Source of the DNA: CBDBJK01 sp965206395
GTDB taxonomy: Bacteria > Chloroflexota > Dehalococcoidia > Lucifugimonadales > CATOSD01
Assembly: GCA_965206395.1 (NCBI GenBank)
Contig: CBDBJK010000036.1
Location: 124,001-188,000, forward strand
Reading direction: 5' to 3'
DNA: 64,000 nt
This document shows positions 42,186-50,075 of this stretch, piece by piece (the first letter of the stretch is position 1; each line of letters begins with the position of its first letter). The notes under the pieces were generated by a model, which did no database searches, was not told the DNA's origin, and worked only from the letters and a program-made list of their open reading frames with translations. The position numbers and the translations under genes were made by a program.

Positions 42186-44072
42186 CTATTCTCTATCTAT
42201 TACTTTTGAAGGGGCCGTTTCTTTGTTTAGCCAAACGTGATCCCACCGGTATGTAGACTGGTGGCTAAACTTGGGATGCACGTAGCCTACCATGTAGCTC
42301 CAGTTGATCTGGTTTAGCCTGGGGCGTATGGCGCCGACGAATATCTGAGTGTCGAAGATGATGTCAGCCATCTCTCGGAGGTACTCGCCCCGTTGGGCCT
42401 GGTTCAGTTCCGCCGCCTGAAGCGCGTTTAGCTCTAGCCAGCGGTCATCTTCCCATCCTGTGAAGTTGATGCCTGCCGAAGGGATATACAACAGGCCGTT
42501 GTAGGCGTCGGGATCGTCGAACTCCGTGCCCTTACTCTCGAAAAAGGCATCGAAATCCCTGGCGCGTGATCGCTCCAGACGTGTGGCGCCGGGTTGCCTA
42601 TCGAAGGTGACATCTATCCAGGAGTCGTCCAGGCCGTCTCCAATGGTCACCTCGTCGGACTCGACGGTTCCTGCATTAAAGCTAACCTTCAACCTGTTGT
42701 CAGGCCCGAAGCCCTTGGACTCCAGGATACGCTTGGACTCTGCCAGGTCTTCGTCGAAGCGGCCTTCGGGGTAGGAGCGGAAGCCGGGCCACTGGAAGTA
42801 ATCGTCAAAGGAGTAAATCCAGTCCCATAGTCCCAGATAGGGGCCTGCAAGTATTCCAACGCCGTCGTGGTGCAGGGCGTTTACCGCATTTCGGTCTATT
42901 GCCAAGTGCATAGCCTGCCGTATCTCCGGGTCGTCGAAGGGCGGCCGAGTGGCGTTGATGATGACGCCCCTCTTGCCGGGAGCCACAACGCGAACATAGG
43001 TGATTTTGTCGCCGTACTGCTTTACCAGTGCGTCGGCCTCTGGCTTTCTGGGCGTGCTAAAGGTCGGGAAGAAGTCTACCAGCTGTGTCCTGAACGCGGC
43101 GATGCGGGTGGCTGCGTCCGCTACGATGACCATATTGTAGGCGTCCACGTAGGGTAATTCCGGCTCGTAGTAGTTATCGAACCTGACGGACTTGATGATG
43201 TTATCTGGCACATAATCGGTCATTATGAAGGGGCCTATGCCATCAATCTCATCGGTAGCCAGGTCTCTCTGTTGGCCGGGCGCGTCCACTGCCGTCATGA
43301 TGCCTTTGGGCTGTAGCAGCAGGTAGGCCTGGCTGATGCACTTGAGGAAGGAGGCGACGGGTGCAGCCCCTCCTGCCGCTGTGCCCGTGGTGACTATTAC
43401 CGTATCGTTATCCGGGGCCTCCACGCCAATGACGGCGTTTCGGAAACAGCCGGAGCGGAGGAGGCCCACGCCATTGGGTTGGTCCAACCACCGTTGCATG
43501 TTATAGCGGACATCCTCTGAGTTGAATGGCATGCCCTTGTGAGTCACCAGGCCGGGTCGAATGTTAAACGTCCACTCTATGCCATTGTCACCCACGCTCC
43601 AGGACTCCGCCGCGTCACCAACAACGACATCCCTTTTCTGGGTATCCACCTCTAGCAGGTTGAGGTGGATATTAGCGAACCACTGCATGGTGCCGATGCT
43701 GCGGGCGCGGTGGAAGTCTAAGGATTGTAGATTGCCTGACTCCATAGTGACCAGCGTGCCGCCAGGTGTCACCTTCCCCGTCACGACGGGTATAGGCCTA
43801 TCTATGCGTATCTCGATGGGTGTAGCTGTGGGCGGGATGGAGGGAGCAGTGCCCGGCATCGCAGTGGGTGCGACGGCTGCCGCAGCCGGCTGTTGCTGCT
43901 GGACTGCAACGCCCGGTATCGCAGTGACCGCGGCGGCGGCGGCGGCTGGCTGCTGCGGTTGAGCAGGCGCGTCAGGCTCATCGGCAGAGCTGCAAGCCGA
44001 TGCAATCAAGGCAACCATTGAGATCAACACAATGGCTATAAGAGGCGCATTTCTTCCTCGTGTTCTCCTCAT
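42186..44072 (-). CDS. ABC transporter solute-binding lipoprotein (SBP_bac_5)
   Basis: About 628 residues. A signal segment ends in the lipobox I-A-S-A-C, followed by a low-complexity Ala/Gln/Pro linker with two imperfect repeats of QQQPAAAA...TAMPG. The mature protein has family landmarks ESWSVGDNGIEWTFNIRPGL, HKGMPFNSEDVRYNMQRW and DPEIRQAMHLAIDRNAV. Cluster 5 proteins bind peptides, nickel, opines or other small molecules; the ligand is not predictable. AAGGAGG precedes ATG 44072 (TTG 44075 is the longer option). First gene of the operon. Confidence 0.92.
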   Translation of the reverse strand: MRRTRGRNAPLIAIVLISMVALIASACSSADEPDAPAQPQQPAAAAAAVTAIPGVAVQQQQPAAAAVAPTAMPGTAPSIPPTATPIEIRIDRPIPVVTGKVTPGGTLVTMESGNLQSLDFHRARSIGTMQWFANIHLNLLEVDTQKRDVVVGDAAESWSVGDNGIEWTFNIRPGLVTHKGMPFNSEDVRYNMQRWLDQPNGVGLLRSGCFRNAVIGVEAPDNDTVIVTTGTAAGGAAPVASFLKCISQAYLLLQPKGIMTAVDAPGQQRDLATDEIDGIGPFIMTDYVPDNIIKSVRFDNYYEPELPYVDAYNMVIVADAATRIAAFRTQLVDFFPTFSTPRKPEADALVKQYGDKITYVRVVAPGKRGVIINATRPPFDDPEIRQAMHLAIDRNAVNALHHDGVGILAGPYLGLWDWIYSFDDYFQWPGFRSYPEGRFDEDLAESKRILESKGFGPDNRLKVSFNAGTVESDEVTIGDGLDDSWIDVTFDRQPGATRLERSRARDFDAFFESKGTEFDDPDAYNGLLYIPSAGINFTGWEDDRWLELNALQAAELNQAQRGEYLREMADIIFDTQIFVGAIRPRLNQINWSYMVGYVHPKFSHQSTYRWDHVWLNKETAPSKVIDRE

Positions 44073-44148
44073 CAAAACCTCCTTCGATAGATCTGTTGCC
44101 AGTCTAAAGACCTTCCGTTAGGTAGTCATTCTTCCTCAAAGGCGCTCA

Positions 44149-44178
44149 ATAATAGAGAAGCTATCTCACGGTCGGCAA
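44149..44178 (-). promoter_or_regulatory. Candidate promoter of the ABC importer operon
   Basis: TTGCCG (44178-44173), an 18-bp spacer, and TATTAT (44154-44149) on the minus strand, about 75 bp before the binding-protein start. The 44073-44304 stretch contains no other recognisable gene. Confidence 0.4.
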
Positions 44179-44304
44179 CCTGAAGGCGCTCACCATTCTT
44201 TCAGATACCAGTAGCGCGGTTGGAAAAAATAGGCTTGTGAGCTACACTTAGGTCGCAATTAATAGCGGGAGAGTATCAGCGTTTTGGATTGGTGTCAAGA
44301 TCCA

Positions 44305-44358
44305 GCTGGCTTTGATGCAAAACCCCCTAGCTGATGCATAAGTCCCCGCGCTGATGCA
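44305..44358 (+). repeat. Left terminal repeat with TGATGCA array
   Basis: Contains TTTGATGCAAAAC, CTGATGCATAAGT and CTGATGCATCAGT in direct order, following the GCTGGC terminus. Probably transposase-binding sites. Confidence 0.65.
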
Positions 44359-44404
44359 TCAGTCAGGTGCACGCGGGGGCCTTGTCCAAAAGTCCTCACT
44401 CCGG

Positions 44405-44590
44405 TTAATACTCGCCAAACGGCTCCTCGCGCCGCCTCAACTCCTGGCGCAACGTCGGGCCGGTGACTATCCGCGATTTGTATTCTTGTGCGGCCTCGTT
44501 TGCAGCCCCTACGCAGGCGGAGCAGTAGAACCCGTCTTCGGGCCAGTGTTTGTGCCCCTTGACGTGCTGCTTAACCTTCTGCATCCACAC
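44405..44590 (-). CDS. Small hypothetical protein with CxxC
   Basis: 61 residues: a basic helix MWMQKVKQHVKGHKHWPEDG, YCSACVGAANEAAQEYKSRI, then a charged tail TLRQELRRREEPFGEY. The composition looks protein-like and the CSAC could bind metal, but there is no obvious ribosome site and it could be the remnant of a longer gene. It is the first frame inside the left end of the transposon-like unit. Confidence 0.35.
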   Translation of the reverse strand: MWMQKVKQHVKGHKHWPEDGFYCSACVGAANEAAQEYKSRIVTGPTLRQELRRREEPFGEY

Positions 44591-44603
44591 TAACTCTGTG
44601 GAG

Positions 44604-44673
44604 GGTTCCGTTTGCTTTCGGTGTACGGCCTATCTATCCGTAGGCACACCATACGCCAAAAGCAAACGGAACC
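44604..44673. repeat. Long imperfect inverted repeat
   Basis: GGTTCCGTTTGCTTTCGGTG and the inverted GGTTCCGTTTGCTTTTGGCG form arms of about 25-30 bp with a few mismatches around a short loop. It marks the point where similarity to HsdM ends, so it may be a small inserted element or the junction of a deletion. Confidence 0.6.
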
Positions 44674-44674
44674 G

Positions 44675-44911
44675 TCGCGACTCTCCAGCAACCGCTCGAT
44701 TTGCGAACCCTCAATGCCTTCAGCTTCCAGTTCGCCCCTTAGTTCATCATGTCGCGCCTCGGAACGAATCGGAAATGTACTTTAGGAAGAGAGGTCCCAA
44801 GACGACGTGCTTATATTCGGCAGCGTCGACTTGTCCGCGAAGTGCGTTAGCCGCCTTCCAAAGTTTATCGGCGTAGTTCAGGTCGGTCGTGGCTGCACTT
44901 TCGCTCGTCAT
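44675..44911 (-). pseudogene. hsdM: Type I restriction-modification HsdM fragment
   Basis: From ATG 44911 the product is MTSESAATTDLNYADKLWKA, then ALRGQVDAAEYKHVVLGPLF and LKYISDSF, the unmistakable start of type I methyltransferase HsdM. The frame then shifts by one base at about 44765 and continues EARHDELRGELEAEGIEGSQ, then IERLLESRD, as in full-length HsdM. It is cut off at the long inverted repeat. Only about 75 of the usual 500 or more residues remain and the catalytic NPPF domain is gone. No hsdS or hsdR is present. Confidence 0.85.
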
Positions 44912-44929
44912 TCCCGTTTCCGATCGCAC

Positions 44930-45352
44930 TTGCTTGGATGCAAGGCCCTAAGTCTATACGGGCGTGAGTGTACCACGAGGCTCGTCGAGTTGGTGAGGCA
45001 CGAACCCCAATGCCGTCCCGCCCCCGGTCCACGCGCGCAAGCGAGCGCTGCGTACAACAAATATTTGCGGGTCATAGAATAATACTTGGCAACGTCGAAC
45101 CTGTGGGAGTGCTGGCATCGCAACGCCTTGGACTCCGCGTATCCCGGCCACATCCCCTACCTATGTGGCCCGCCGGTTCCGTCTTTGTAGCCCACCCGCT
45201 TTCGTGGCAATGACTTCTCCAAAGGTTGCCATGACGAACTAGAGTAGCCGGAGGTTGCCCCTGATGAGTTGTTTGCTGCTGAGAGTCAAGCCGCGGGGCG
45301 GATTGTCGGCGTCACCACACCTAGTGAGGGAAATTCACAACCCATGGTGGGG
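44930..45352. other. 423-bp stretch without recognisable gene
   Basis: Only short overlapping frames rich in Arg, typical of non-coding GC-rich DNA. Possibly decayed sequence inside the transposon-like unit. A 50-bp patch at about 45186-45235 has loose similarity to 47403-47455 upstream of the transposase, too weak to interpret. Confidence 0.35.
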
Positions 45353-46156
45353 CTAAGCCTCTAAGGTCAGCTCCCCTTGTAGCGTTTTTGGCGGATAGAA
45401 CAGCCCCACGATGATCCAGCTGTTCGGGTGACCGTGTACTGTCCCCACGTAAAAGTGAGTGTCATACCGTTCTTTCATGTACGTCTCGTAGGTCTCACGG
45501 AACTTCGATTCCCAATCGCCGCCGTACTTTTCCTTTCAGCGTAGGTACGAAACACCCATCTCCCAGTCGGTGCACGACATTTTATGTGGAGTGCTACATT
45601 CCAGATCATCGCATATGTAGTGGTATACCCATCGATACGGAATCTTTACCAGTTCGCTGCGCGGTAGCATACCGAACATAGGGAATTGCCGGAGCTTTGC
45701 GAGTTGGGTTGCGGTCCAGTCGGGTTCCTTCTCCTGCTGGATTTCGAGTTTCAGAATTTCCTTGGGTTTGAAAATGCCGAGTGTCGGGTGCTTGTGCTCG
45801 TCTCGTGCTTTAATTAGGTACTCCATGCTGGGAGCCTGAAGAGGAGCGAGGTGTTGCCTCTTTGTTAGACAGCTTGCCAGAGGCTTAGGGTCTACGATTC
45901 TGATTGAGTCAGGATTGACATGATAGCTTTCAGGGCGGGTATCACTGGTCGCCTTCGTCACGTCAACATCAATCCATTGGTATTTTGTGAAGCGCTGATC
46001 ATCACCAAGAAAACGGTATGGGATTGGGAAGAGGCGAATCCATTCGCCTTCAGATGTGATGCCAGCGGTACATGATACTTCGATACCTGAGAGGGCTGGG
46101 ACTGGATAGGTACGCACGGTGATCAGCACTCGTTTCGTTATGACTGTACCGGTCAT
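45353..46156 (-). pseudogene. DUF488-associated protein gene with in-frame TGA
   Basis: The first 206 residues (MTGTVITKRVLITVRTYPVP ... CTDWEMGVSYLR) are followed by TGA at 45538-45536. The same frame then continues sensibly for 60 codons: KEKYGGDWESKFRETYETYM, DTHFYVGTVHGHPNSWIIVG, ending TAG 45355-45353. As I recall the family, a Trp sits at the position of the stop (YRRW-like), so a TGG to TGA change is likely. A protein of this type regularly accompanies DUF488 proteins. The gene starts 18 bp after the DUF488 gene ends. Confidence 0.7.
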
Positions 46157-46174
46157 CTAGTAGTCTCCCCTCTT

Positions 46175-46687
46175 TTACAGATCGTAGGAGCGGAGCCCCA
46201 ACCCCTCAAGCGCTACCGATAGCCGATGGCGATGGCAACTTGTAGGGTCCAGTTCGGTGCACATCATTGCGATTGGGTGATCACTGAAATTGAAGAATCG
46301 GTGGAGATTGCGGCAAGCGAAGGTGGGCACGACTTCCTGATCGTACCAATCCCAGATGACTTGCATGGTCCTGGTTTCCGTCGCGAGGGCGCGTACCTCA
46401 CGGGGTACACCAAGACCGGGCCGATGCAAGTACTCAATCCCACGTTCGCACAGTGCTGCCGCTAGGTTCCGCTTGGAGAACAAGGGCTTGTACATGCTGA
46501 CCGGGTTTCTCCTTACATCCACGAGAGTCGACACCTTCGCCGCGACAAGAGTGTCAAGGAAAACGTCCGGCGCTCGCCCCGAATAGCCAGTGGTGTAAAA
46601 GTCCGCGAACTTCGACTCACGCGAAGCATTCCACTGTTCTTTGTTGACTAGCTGCGCCTGAGCCGAATCTTGCGGTAAGTGAAGCAA
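46175..46687 (-). CDS. DUF488-family protein
   Basis: About 170 residues. Core motifs of DUF488: FYTTGYSGRAPDVFLDTLVA, TLVDVRRNPVSMYKPLFSK, then GIEYLHRPGLGVP, and the C-terminal Cys motif AMMCTELDPTSCHRHRLSVA. The family has unknown biochemical function but recurs in defence and mobile islands, commonly with the kind of partner gene that follows. The start is a TTG at 46687 with no clear ribosome site, so the true N-terminus may be nearer FYTTGYSG. Confidence 0.8.
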   Translation of the reverse strand: MLHLPQDSAQAQLVNKEQWNASRESKFADFYTTGYSGRAPDVFLDTLVAAKVSTLVDVRRNPVSMYKPLFSKRNLAAALCERGIEYLHRPGLGVPREVRALATETRTMQVIWDWYDQEVVPTFACRNLHRFFNFSDHPIAMMCTELDPTSCHRHRLSVALEGLGLRSYDL

Positions 46688-46716
46688 AGCGGGCTTAACG
46701 CAATTTAACTATCCCC

Positions 46717-47040
46717 TCAGTCCTGAATTGTCCACTGCATGATGCCTCTGGCATCTTTTTCTCTGATGAGTCCGGCGTCTGCCTCCATCCGGCGGACCCA
46801 TTGGTTGTTGGGGAACTTCTGAGGCAATCCTGCCTCGGTGCGAACCTCAGTCCACGTCAAAGCCTGCCCTCGCTGTTTGAGGACAGCGACAATTTTGTCT
46901 TTGAACTCATCGTAGGTCATCGGAGTTCCCTTCCTCGGCTGATCCCAGTACGGGGATTTGCAATTGGGGCATACCTTCGGTGCTTGCTCGGGGTCGCGCG
47001 GTACCCATTCGTGGCCGCATCGCTCACACCGATAGCCCAT
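46717..47040 (-). CDS. Zinc-ribbon plus winged-helix protein
   Basis: About 107 residues. The N-terminal zinc ribbon is YRCERCGHEWVPR then KVCPNCKSPYWDQPRKG (two CxxC). A helical C-terminal part TYDEFKDKIVAVLKQRGQAL then TWTEVRTEAGLP has winged-helix character. A small transcription regulator is likely. It precedes the DUF488 gene by 29 bp on the same strand and could autoregulate this three-gene set. The start at ATG 47040 is preferred, though the frame opens earlier. Confidence 0.7.
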   Translation of the reverse strand: MGYRCERCGHEWVPRDPEQAPKVCPNCKSPYWDQPRKGTPMTYDEFKDKIVAVLKQRGQALTWTEVRTEAGLPQKFPNNQWVRRMEADAGLIREKDARGIMQWTIQD

Positions 47041-47093
47041 TACCGTGATCGGCACCCTTCCCAATTGAACCCTCCCAATCAGATAGTAGCAAG

Positions 47094-47121
47094 TATATAC
47101 CTATGTAATCATATATTTCAA
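47094..47121 (-). promoter_or_regulatory. Candidate promoter for the zinc-ribbon/DUF488 operon
   Basis: TTGAAA (47121-47116), 16-bp spacer, TATATA (47099-47094) on the minus strand, 54 bp before the zinc-ribbon gene start. It is immediately adjacent to a divergent plus-strand promoter. Confidence 0.45.
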
Positions 47122-47124
47122 GGG

Positions 47125-47153
47125 TTGACTCCGGATTACTTACGGAGTAATAT
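47125..47153 (+). promoter_or_regulatory. Candidate promoter for the SWIM transposase
   Basis: TTGACT (47125-47130), 17-bp spacer, TAATAT (47148-47153). The spacer holds an ATTACTTACGGAGTAAT dyad (47134-47151) that overlaps the -10 and could be an operator, for example for the divergently transcribed zinc-ribbon/winged-helix protein. Confidence 0.5.
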
Positions 47154-47517
47154 ACTGGTGAAGTAATAAAGGCCTCGCGGGCACTCCGGGAAGACAGCAC
47201 CCACGGGGCCTACACAGGGGTTGAGACCGTGAGTGCACATGGTACCACGTTACGGGAGGAGCTACAGGCCGCTTGGAGCGCCATCACTGGTGACGGTCTC
47301 CTCCGCTTCCTTGTAGGGCGCCACAGCTTCGGGCTGTGCTGTCCGAGCATTCCGCCAGCTTCGTACTGCCCAAGTTCAGCACGACGACGTTATCCGGCGG
47401 GTCTGATAGACCATCCGCTGTCGTGGAAGTGGCTTCTTCAGATAGTTGCCAGACTGAAACTGATACAGCACCTCAGCGCCTCCGCCTCCGGCTGGACGAA
47501 CCTGACAGGGGTATATC
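47154..47517 (+). other. Leader between transposase promoter and transposase gene
   Basis: 364 bp with no convincing gene; the open frame at 47229-47609 overlaps the transposase out of phase and has an Arg-rich shadow-like tail. A possible hairpin pairs AGGCC near 47170 with GGCCT near 47210. The length suggests regulation of the transposase at RNA level, not demonstrated. Confidence 0.35.
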
Positions 47518-48813
47518 ATGGACAAGCTTATAACCGCCCTCGGACCGAACGACTCCGACGACGGCGAGCAGGGCCGCCAACAACGCGGGCTGGCCATCGC
47601 CGTCCTTGAGCAGAATATCCGGCCGGACAAGTTTGGCTACAAGGTGCCGTCGCAAAGTGGCAACGGCGTCTACTTGGTCAATCTGGAGCACGGCCCCTAC
47701 TGCACCTGCCCGGACTTCGAGAAGCGGGTACGCGCATGCAAGCACGTCTTCGCCGTGGAGGCGCTGCTACAGCGCGGCGAGCAACTGGACGACCCCAAAC
47801 CAGAGGCCCTCGTCGAGCGGGTCACCCAACCGTGGGCGGCCTACAACGCCGCACAGGTCAACGAAGGCGACCTCTTTGCGACGCTGCTGCGGGATCTGTG
47901 CGACACCGTGCCGCAACCCCCGCAGGCCAACGGACGGCCCCGCCTGCCCCTCTCGGATATGCTCTACGGCATGGGCCTCAAGGTCTACTCGACCCTCTCC
48001 ACCCGCCGGGCTATGTCGGAAATTCGAGGCGCGGTGGCCATGGGGCGGATGTGCAGAGAGCCGTCCTTCTCCACCCCCATACGGTACTTTGAGCGGCCCG
48101 AAGTGACGCCGGTGCTGCGGGAGCTGATTCAACTGAGCGCCCTACCGCTTCGGGACCTCGAGATAAACTTCGCCCAGGACTCCAGCGGGTTCGCATCCAC
48201 GTCCTACAATCGGTGGTTCGACCACAAGTGGGGCGGGTCCAAGAAGGAGACCAAGTGGGTGAAGGTGCATCTGATGTGCGGCGTCCAGACGAACATCGTC
48301 ACCGTCGCCGACGCCACGGCGTCGCAATCGGCGGACTCCCCCTATCTCCCGGACTTCGTGCGGATTACCGCCGAGCACTTTCGCATCAACGAGGTTTCGG
48401 CGGACATGGCCTATTCCAGCAGGAAGAACCTCCACGCCATCGTCGATGCCGGCGGTACGCCCTTCATCCCCTTCAAGACCGGATCCGTTGCGGTGCAGAA
48501 GGGGAAGCGGAGCCGCGATTCCCTGTGGGAGCAGATGTACCACCACTTTACCCTGCGCGAAGCCGACTTCAACCGACACTACCATAAGCGCTCCAACGTG
48601 GAGACGGTCTTCCACATGATCAAGGCCAAGTTTGGCGACAAGGTACGGGCCAAGACGGACACCGCTCAGGTCAACGAGGTCCTGATGAAGGTGCTGTGCC
48701 ACAACGTCTGCGTCCTGATTCGCGCCATGTATGCGCTGGGCATCACCCCCGTCTTCGACCAGCTGACTTTTGCATCAGAAACGGCACTTGATGCAAAAGT
48801 GGTCAACATCTAG
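47518..48813 (+). CDS. SWIM zinc-finger DDE transposase (IS4/IS1182-like)
   Basis: 431 residues. An N-terminal SWIM zinc finger, YCTCPDFEKRVRACKHVFAVE (about residues 61-81), is fused to a transposase. DDE residues are probably Asp in INFAQDSSGFAST (about 220), Asp in NEVSADMAYSSRKN (about 300) and Glu in KRSNVETVFHMIKAKFGD (about 365). The frame is intact. The last 20 or so codons (FDQLTFASETALDAKVV) lie within the right terminal repeat array, so coding and transposase-binding sites overlap. The SWIM domain would add DNA or protein binding. Confidence 0.88.
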   Translation: MDKLITALGPNDSDDGEQGRQQRGLAIAVLEQNIRPDKFGYKVPSQSGNGVYLVNLEHGPYCTCPDFEKRVRACKHVFAVEALLQRGEQLDDPKPEALVERVTQPWAAYNAAQVNEGDLFATLLRDLCDTVPQPPQANGRPRLPLSDMLYGMGLKVYSTLSTRRAMSEIRGAVAMGRMCREPSFSTPIRYFERPEVTPVLRELIQLSALPLRDLEINFAQDSSGFASTSYNRWFDHKWGGSKKETKWVKVHLMCGVQTNIVTVADATASQSADSPYLPDFVRITAEHFRINEVSADMAYSSRKNLHAIVDAGGTPFIPFKTGSVAVQKGKRSRDSLWEQMYHHFTLREADFNRHYHKRSNVETVFHMIKAKFGDKVRAKTDTAQVNEVLMKVLCHNVCVLIRAMYALGITPVFDQLTFASETALDAKVVNI

Positions 48814-48834
48814 GGGTTTTGCATCAAAGCCAGC
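48768..48834 (-). repeat. Right terminal repeat with TGATGCA array
   Basis: Read inward (minus strand) from 48834: GCTGGCTTTGATGCAAAACC, then CCTAG, an inverted CTTTTGCATCAAG and a direct TCTGATGCAAAAG. It mirrors the left end of the unit and overlaps the 3' end of the transposase gene. Confidence 0.65.
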
Positions 48835-48839
48835 ATCTA

Positions 48840-49172
48840 TGGGGTCGGAGACTGAATTTTTCCTCCTGAAGAAAAGTTATATTATTGCCTCGCAGTTACC
48901 TTTAGTATTTCCTTGTTGGTTTTGAAGCTTGAACCACTCCGTTTCCTAACCTATGATAGTGGCATCGAATGCGCTCATTACGGTTTAATTACGATGGCCA
49001 AGGAGATACGGATGTGAACAAATCGGGGACTTTCAGCTTCTGAGAGTGCCAGGCGAGTGGCCTCTACTCGGCCTGCCTTGATATACTGAGTTCTGATCGG
49101 CATGCTAAGAACAGTCCCTATTCCATACACAATTGTGATGAAGCCGATTATTAATTAAGGAGTTAGTGGCAC
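48840..49172. other. Intergenic region right of the transposon-like unit
   Basis: About 330 bp. A 41-codon minus-strand frame (48978-49103) reads MPIRTQYIKAGRVEATRLAL, SEAESPRFVHIRISLAIVIK P; its composition is protein-like but there is no ribosome site or known family, so it is listed only as a possible fragment. The plus strand holds the AAGGAG site of the phosphoesterase at its end. Confidence 0.3.
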
Positions 49173-49706
49173 TTGAGGATAGGACTCATTTCCGATACAC
49201 ATATCCCAGAGGCTGGGAGCGAGATTCCTCGACAGGCTTACGAAGCCCTCGCAGGGGTCGAATTGATTCTTCACGCAGGTGACATGCACGTCATCGAGGT
49301 GCTCGATTGGCTGGAGGCGATCGCCCCAGTATTCGGCGCGAGAGGCAATGGCGATGGCGATGGAGCCAGGCCGGACTTTCCTGACGACGACCCCAGGGTG
49401 AAAGAGGCCCACGTGTTGCGAATCGAAGGGCTGGACGTTGGACTAACACATGGATTTCCTTTGCCAGAGGAGACTCCATGGACAACGTTGGACGACTTGA
49501 TGGAACGCAAGCTAGGCCAAAAAGTTGATGTGATTATCTGTGGGGATACCCATGTGCCTTTAGTATGCTGGCGGGAAGGAGTCCTGTTCGTCAACCCGGG
49601 CAGTCCGACGCTCCCGCGTCAGATTCTCGGGTTGGGTCAGGTTGGTATCCTTACCATCGAGGGATCGACTGCCTCCGCAGAGATAATCGACCTGACACAG
49701 CTATAG
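49173..49706 (+). CDS. YfcE/MJ0936-type metallophosphoesterase
   Basis: 177 residues with the calcineurin-like signature of small phosphodiesterases: MRIGLISDTHIP (D-x-H), LILHAGDMHVIEVLDWLE (G-D), GARGNGDG (G-N-x-D-type), GLTHGFPL (G-H) and DVIICGDTHVPLV (G-H/D-T-H), then FVNPGSPTLPRQ. It would hydrolyse phosphodiesters using two metal ions; the substrate is unknown. Starts with TTG 49173, well placed after AAGGAG; there is no ATG nearby. Confidence 0.9.
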   Translation: MRIGLISDTHIPEAGSEIPRQAYEALAGVELILHAGDMHVIEVLDWLEAIAPVFGARGNGDGDGARPDFPDDDPRVKEAHVLRIEGLDVGLTHGFPLPEETPWTTLDDLMERKLGQKVDVIICGDTHVPLVCWREGVLFVNPGSPTLPRQILGLGQVGILTIEGSTASAEIIDLTQL

Positions 49707-50075
49707 GCAGGCGCTTGAATCCTTTCTCAAGAGGGGAGGGAGCAGTTTGCAGGAGCAGAACTTTTGAGGGCGGGCAATAATCTGCCCGCCCTCATTAGCT
49801 AATTTCTAAGTGCCTCGTAGCCTGGGGTCGAGGACATCCCGTAGGCCGTCGCCAAAGAGGTTGAAACCGTACACCGCTAGGGATAAGGCTAACCCGGGCC
49901 ATATGGCCATCCACGGGGCTACGACGAAGTAGTCCCTGGCCGCCCCAGATAGCATCCCGCCCCAAGAGGGCTGTGGCGGTGGAACTCCCAGTCCCAGGAA
50001 GCTGAGCGTTGCCTCGGTGAGAATGGCAATACCCAGAGCGCCCGTTGCTATGATTAACCAGGGCGCTATAACCTA

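Larger units (their letters stand above)
44305..48834 (+). mobile_element. 4.5-kb transposon-like unit with SWIM-DDE transposase and passenger genes
   Basis: The left end GCTGGCTTTGATGCAAAACC, continuing CCCTAG, is repeated in inverted orientation at the right end (48810-48834) with only one C missing. Outside the ends are ATCCA (44300-44304) and ATCTA (48835-48839), a possible 5-bp target duplication with one mismatch. Three TGATGCA-type motifs occur in each end. Inside are a small Cys-motif gene, an hsdM remnant, a DUF488 gene pair, a zinc-ribbon/winged-helix gene and a full-length transposase. Alternative: two independent insertions of related ends. The unit structure is my inference from the ends. 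Confidence 0.6.

Noticed and set aside
23874..45538. Stop-codon reassignment as the explanation for in-frame TAG and TGA
   Set aside because: Intact housekeeping genes here end in both (leuA in TAG, ilvB in TGA) with no readable continuation needed, so local lesions or errors are the simpler explanation.
45186..47455. Loose similarity between about 45186-45235 and 47403-47455
   Set aside because: Only about 70 percent over 50 bp by eye; could be chance. A dot-plot would decide.
47229..47609. 126-codon plus-strand frame before the transposase
   Set aside because: Its second half is the out-of-phase shadow of the transposase and the first half has no family resemblance or ribosome site.
48978..49103. 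41-codon minus-strand frame as a confident gene
   Set aside because: The composition is protein-like but there is no ribosome site, partner or family; kept only as a note in the intergenic entry.
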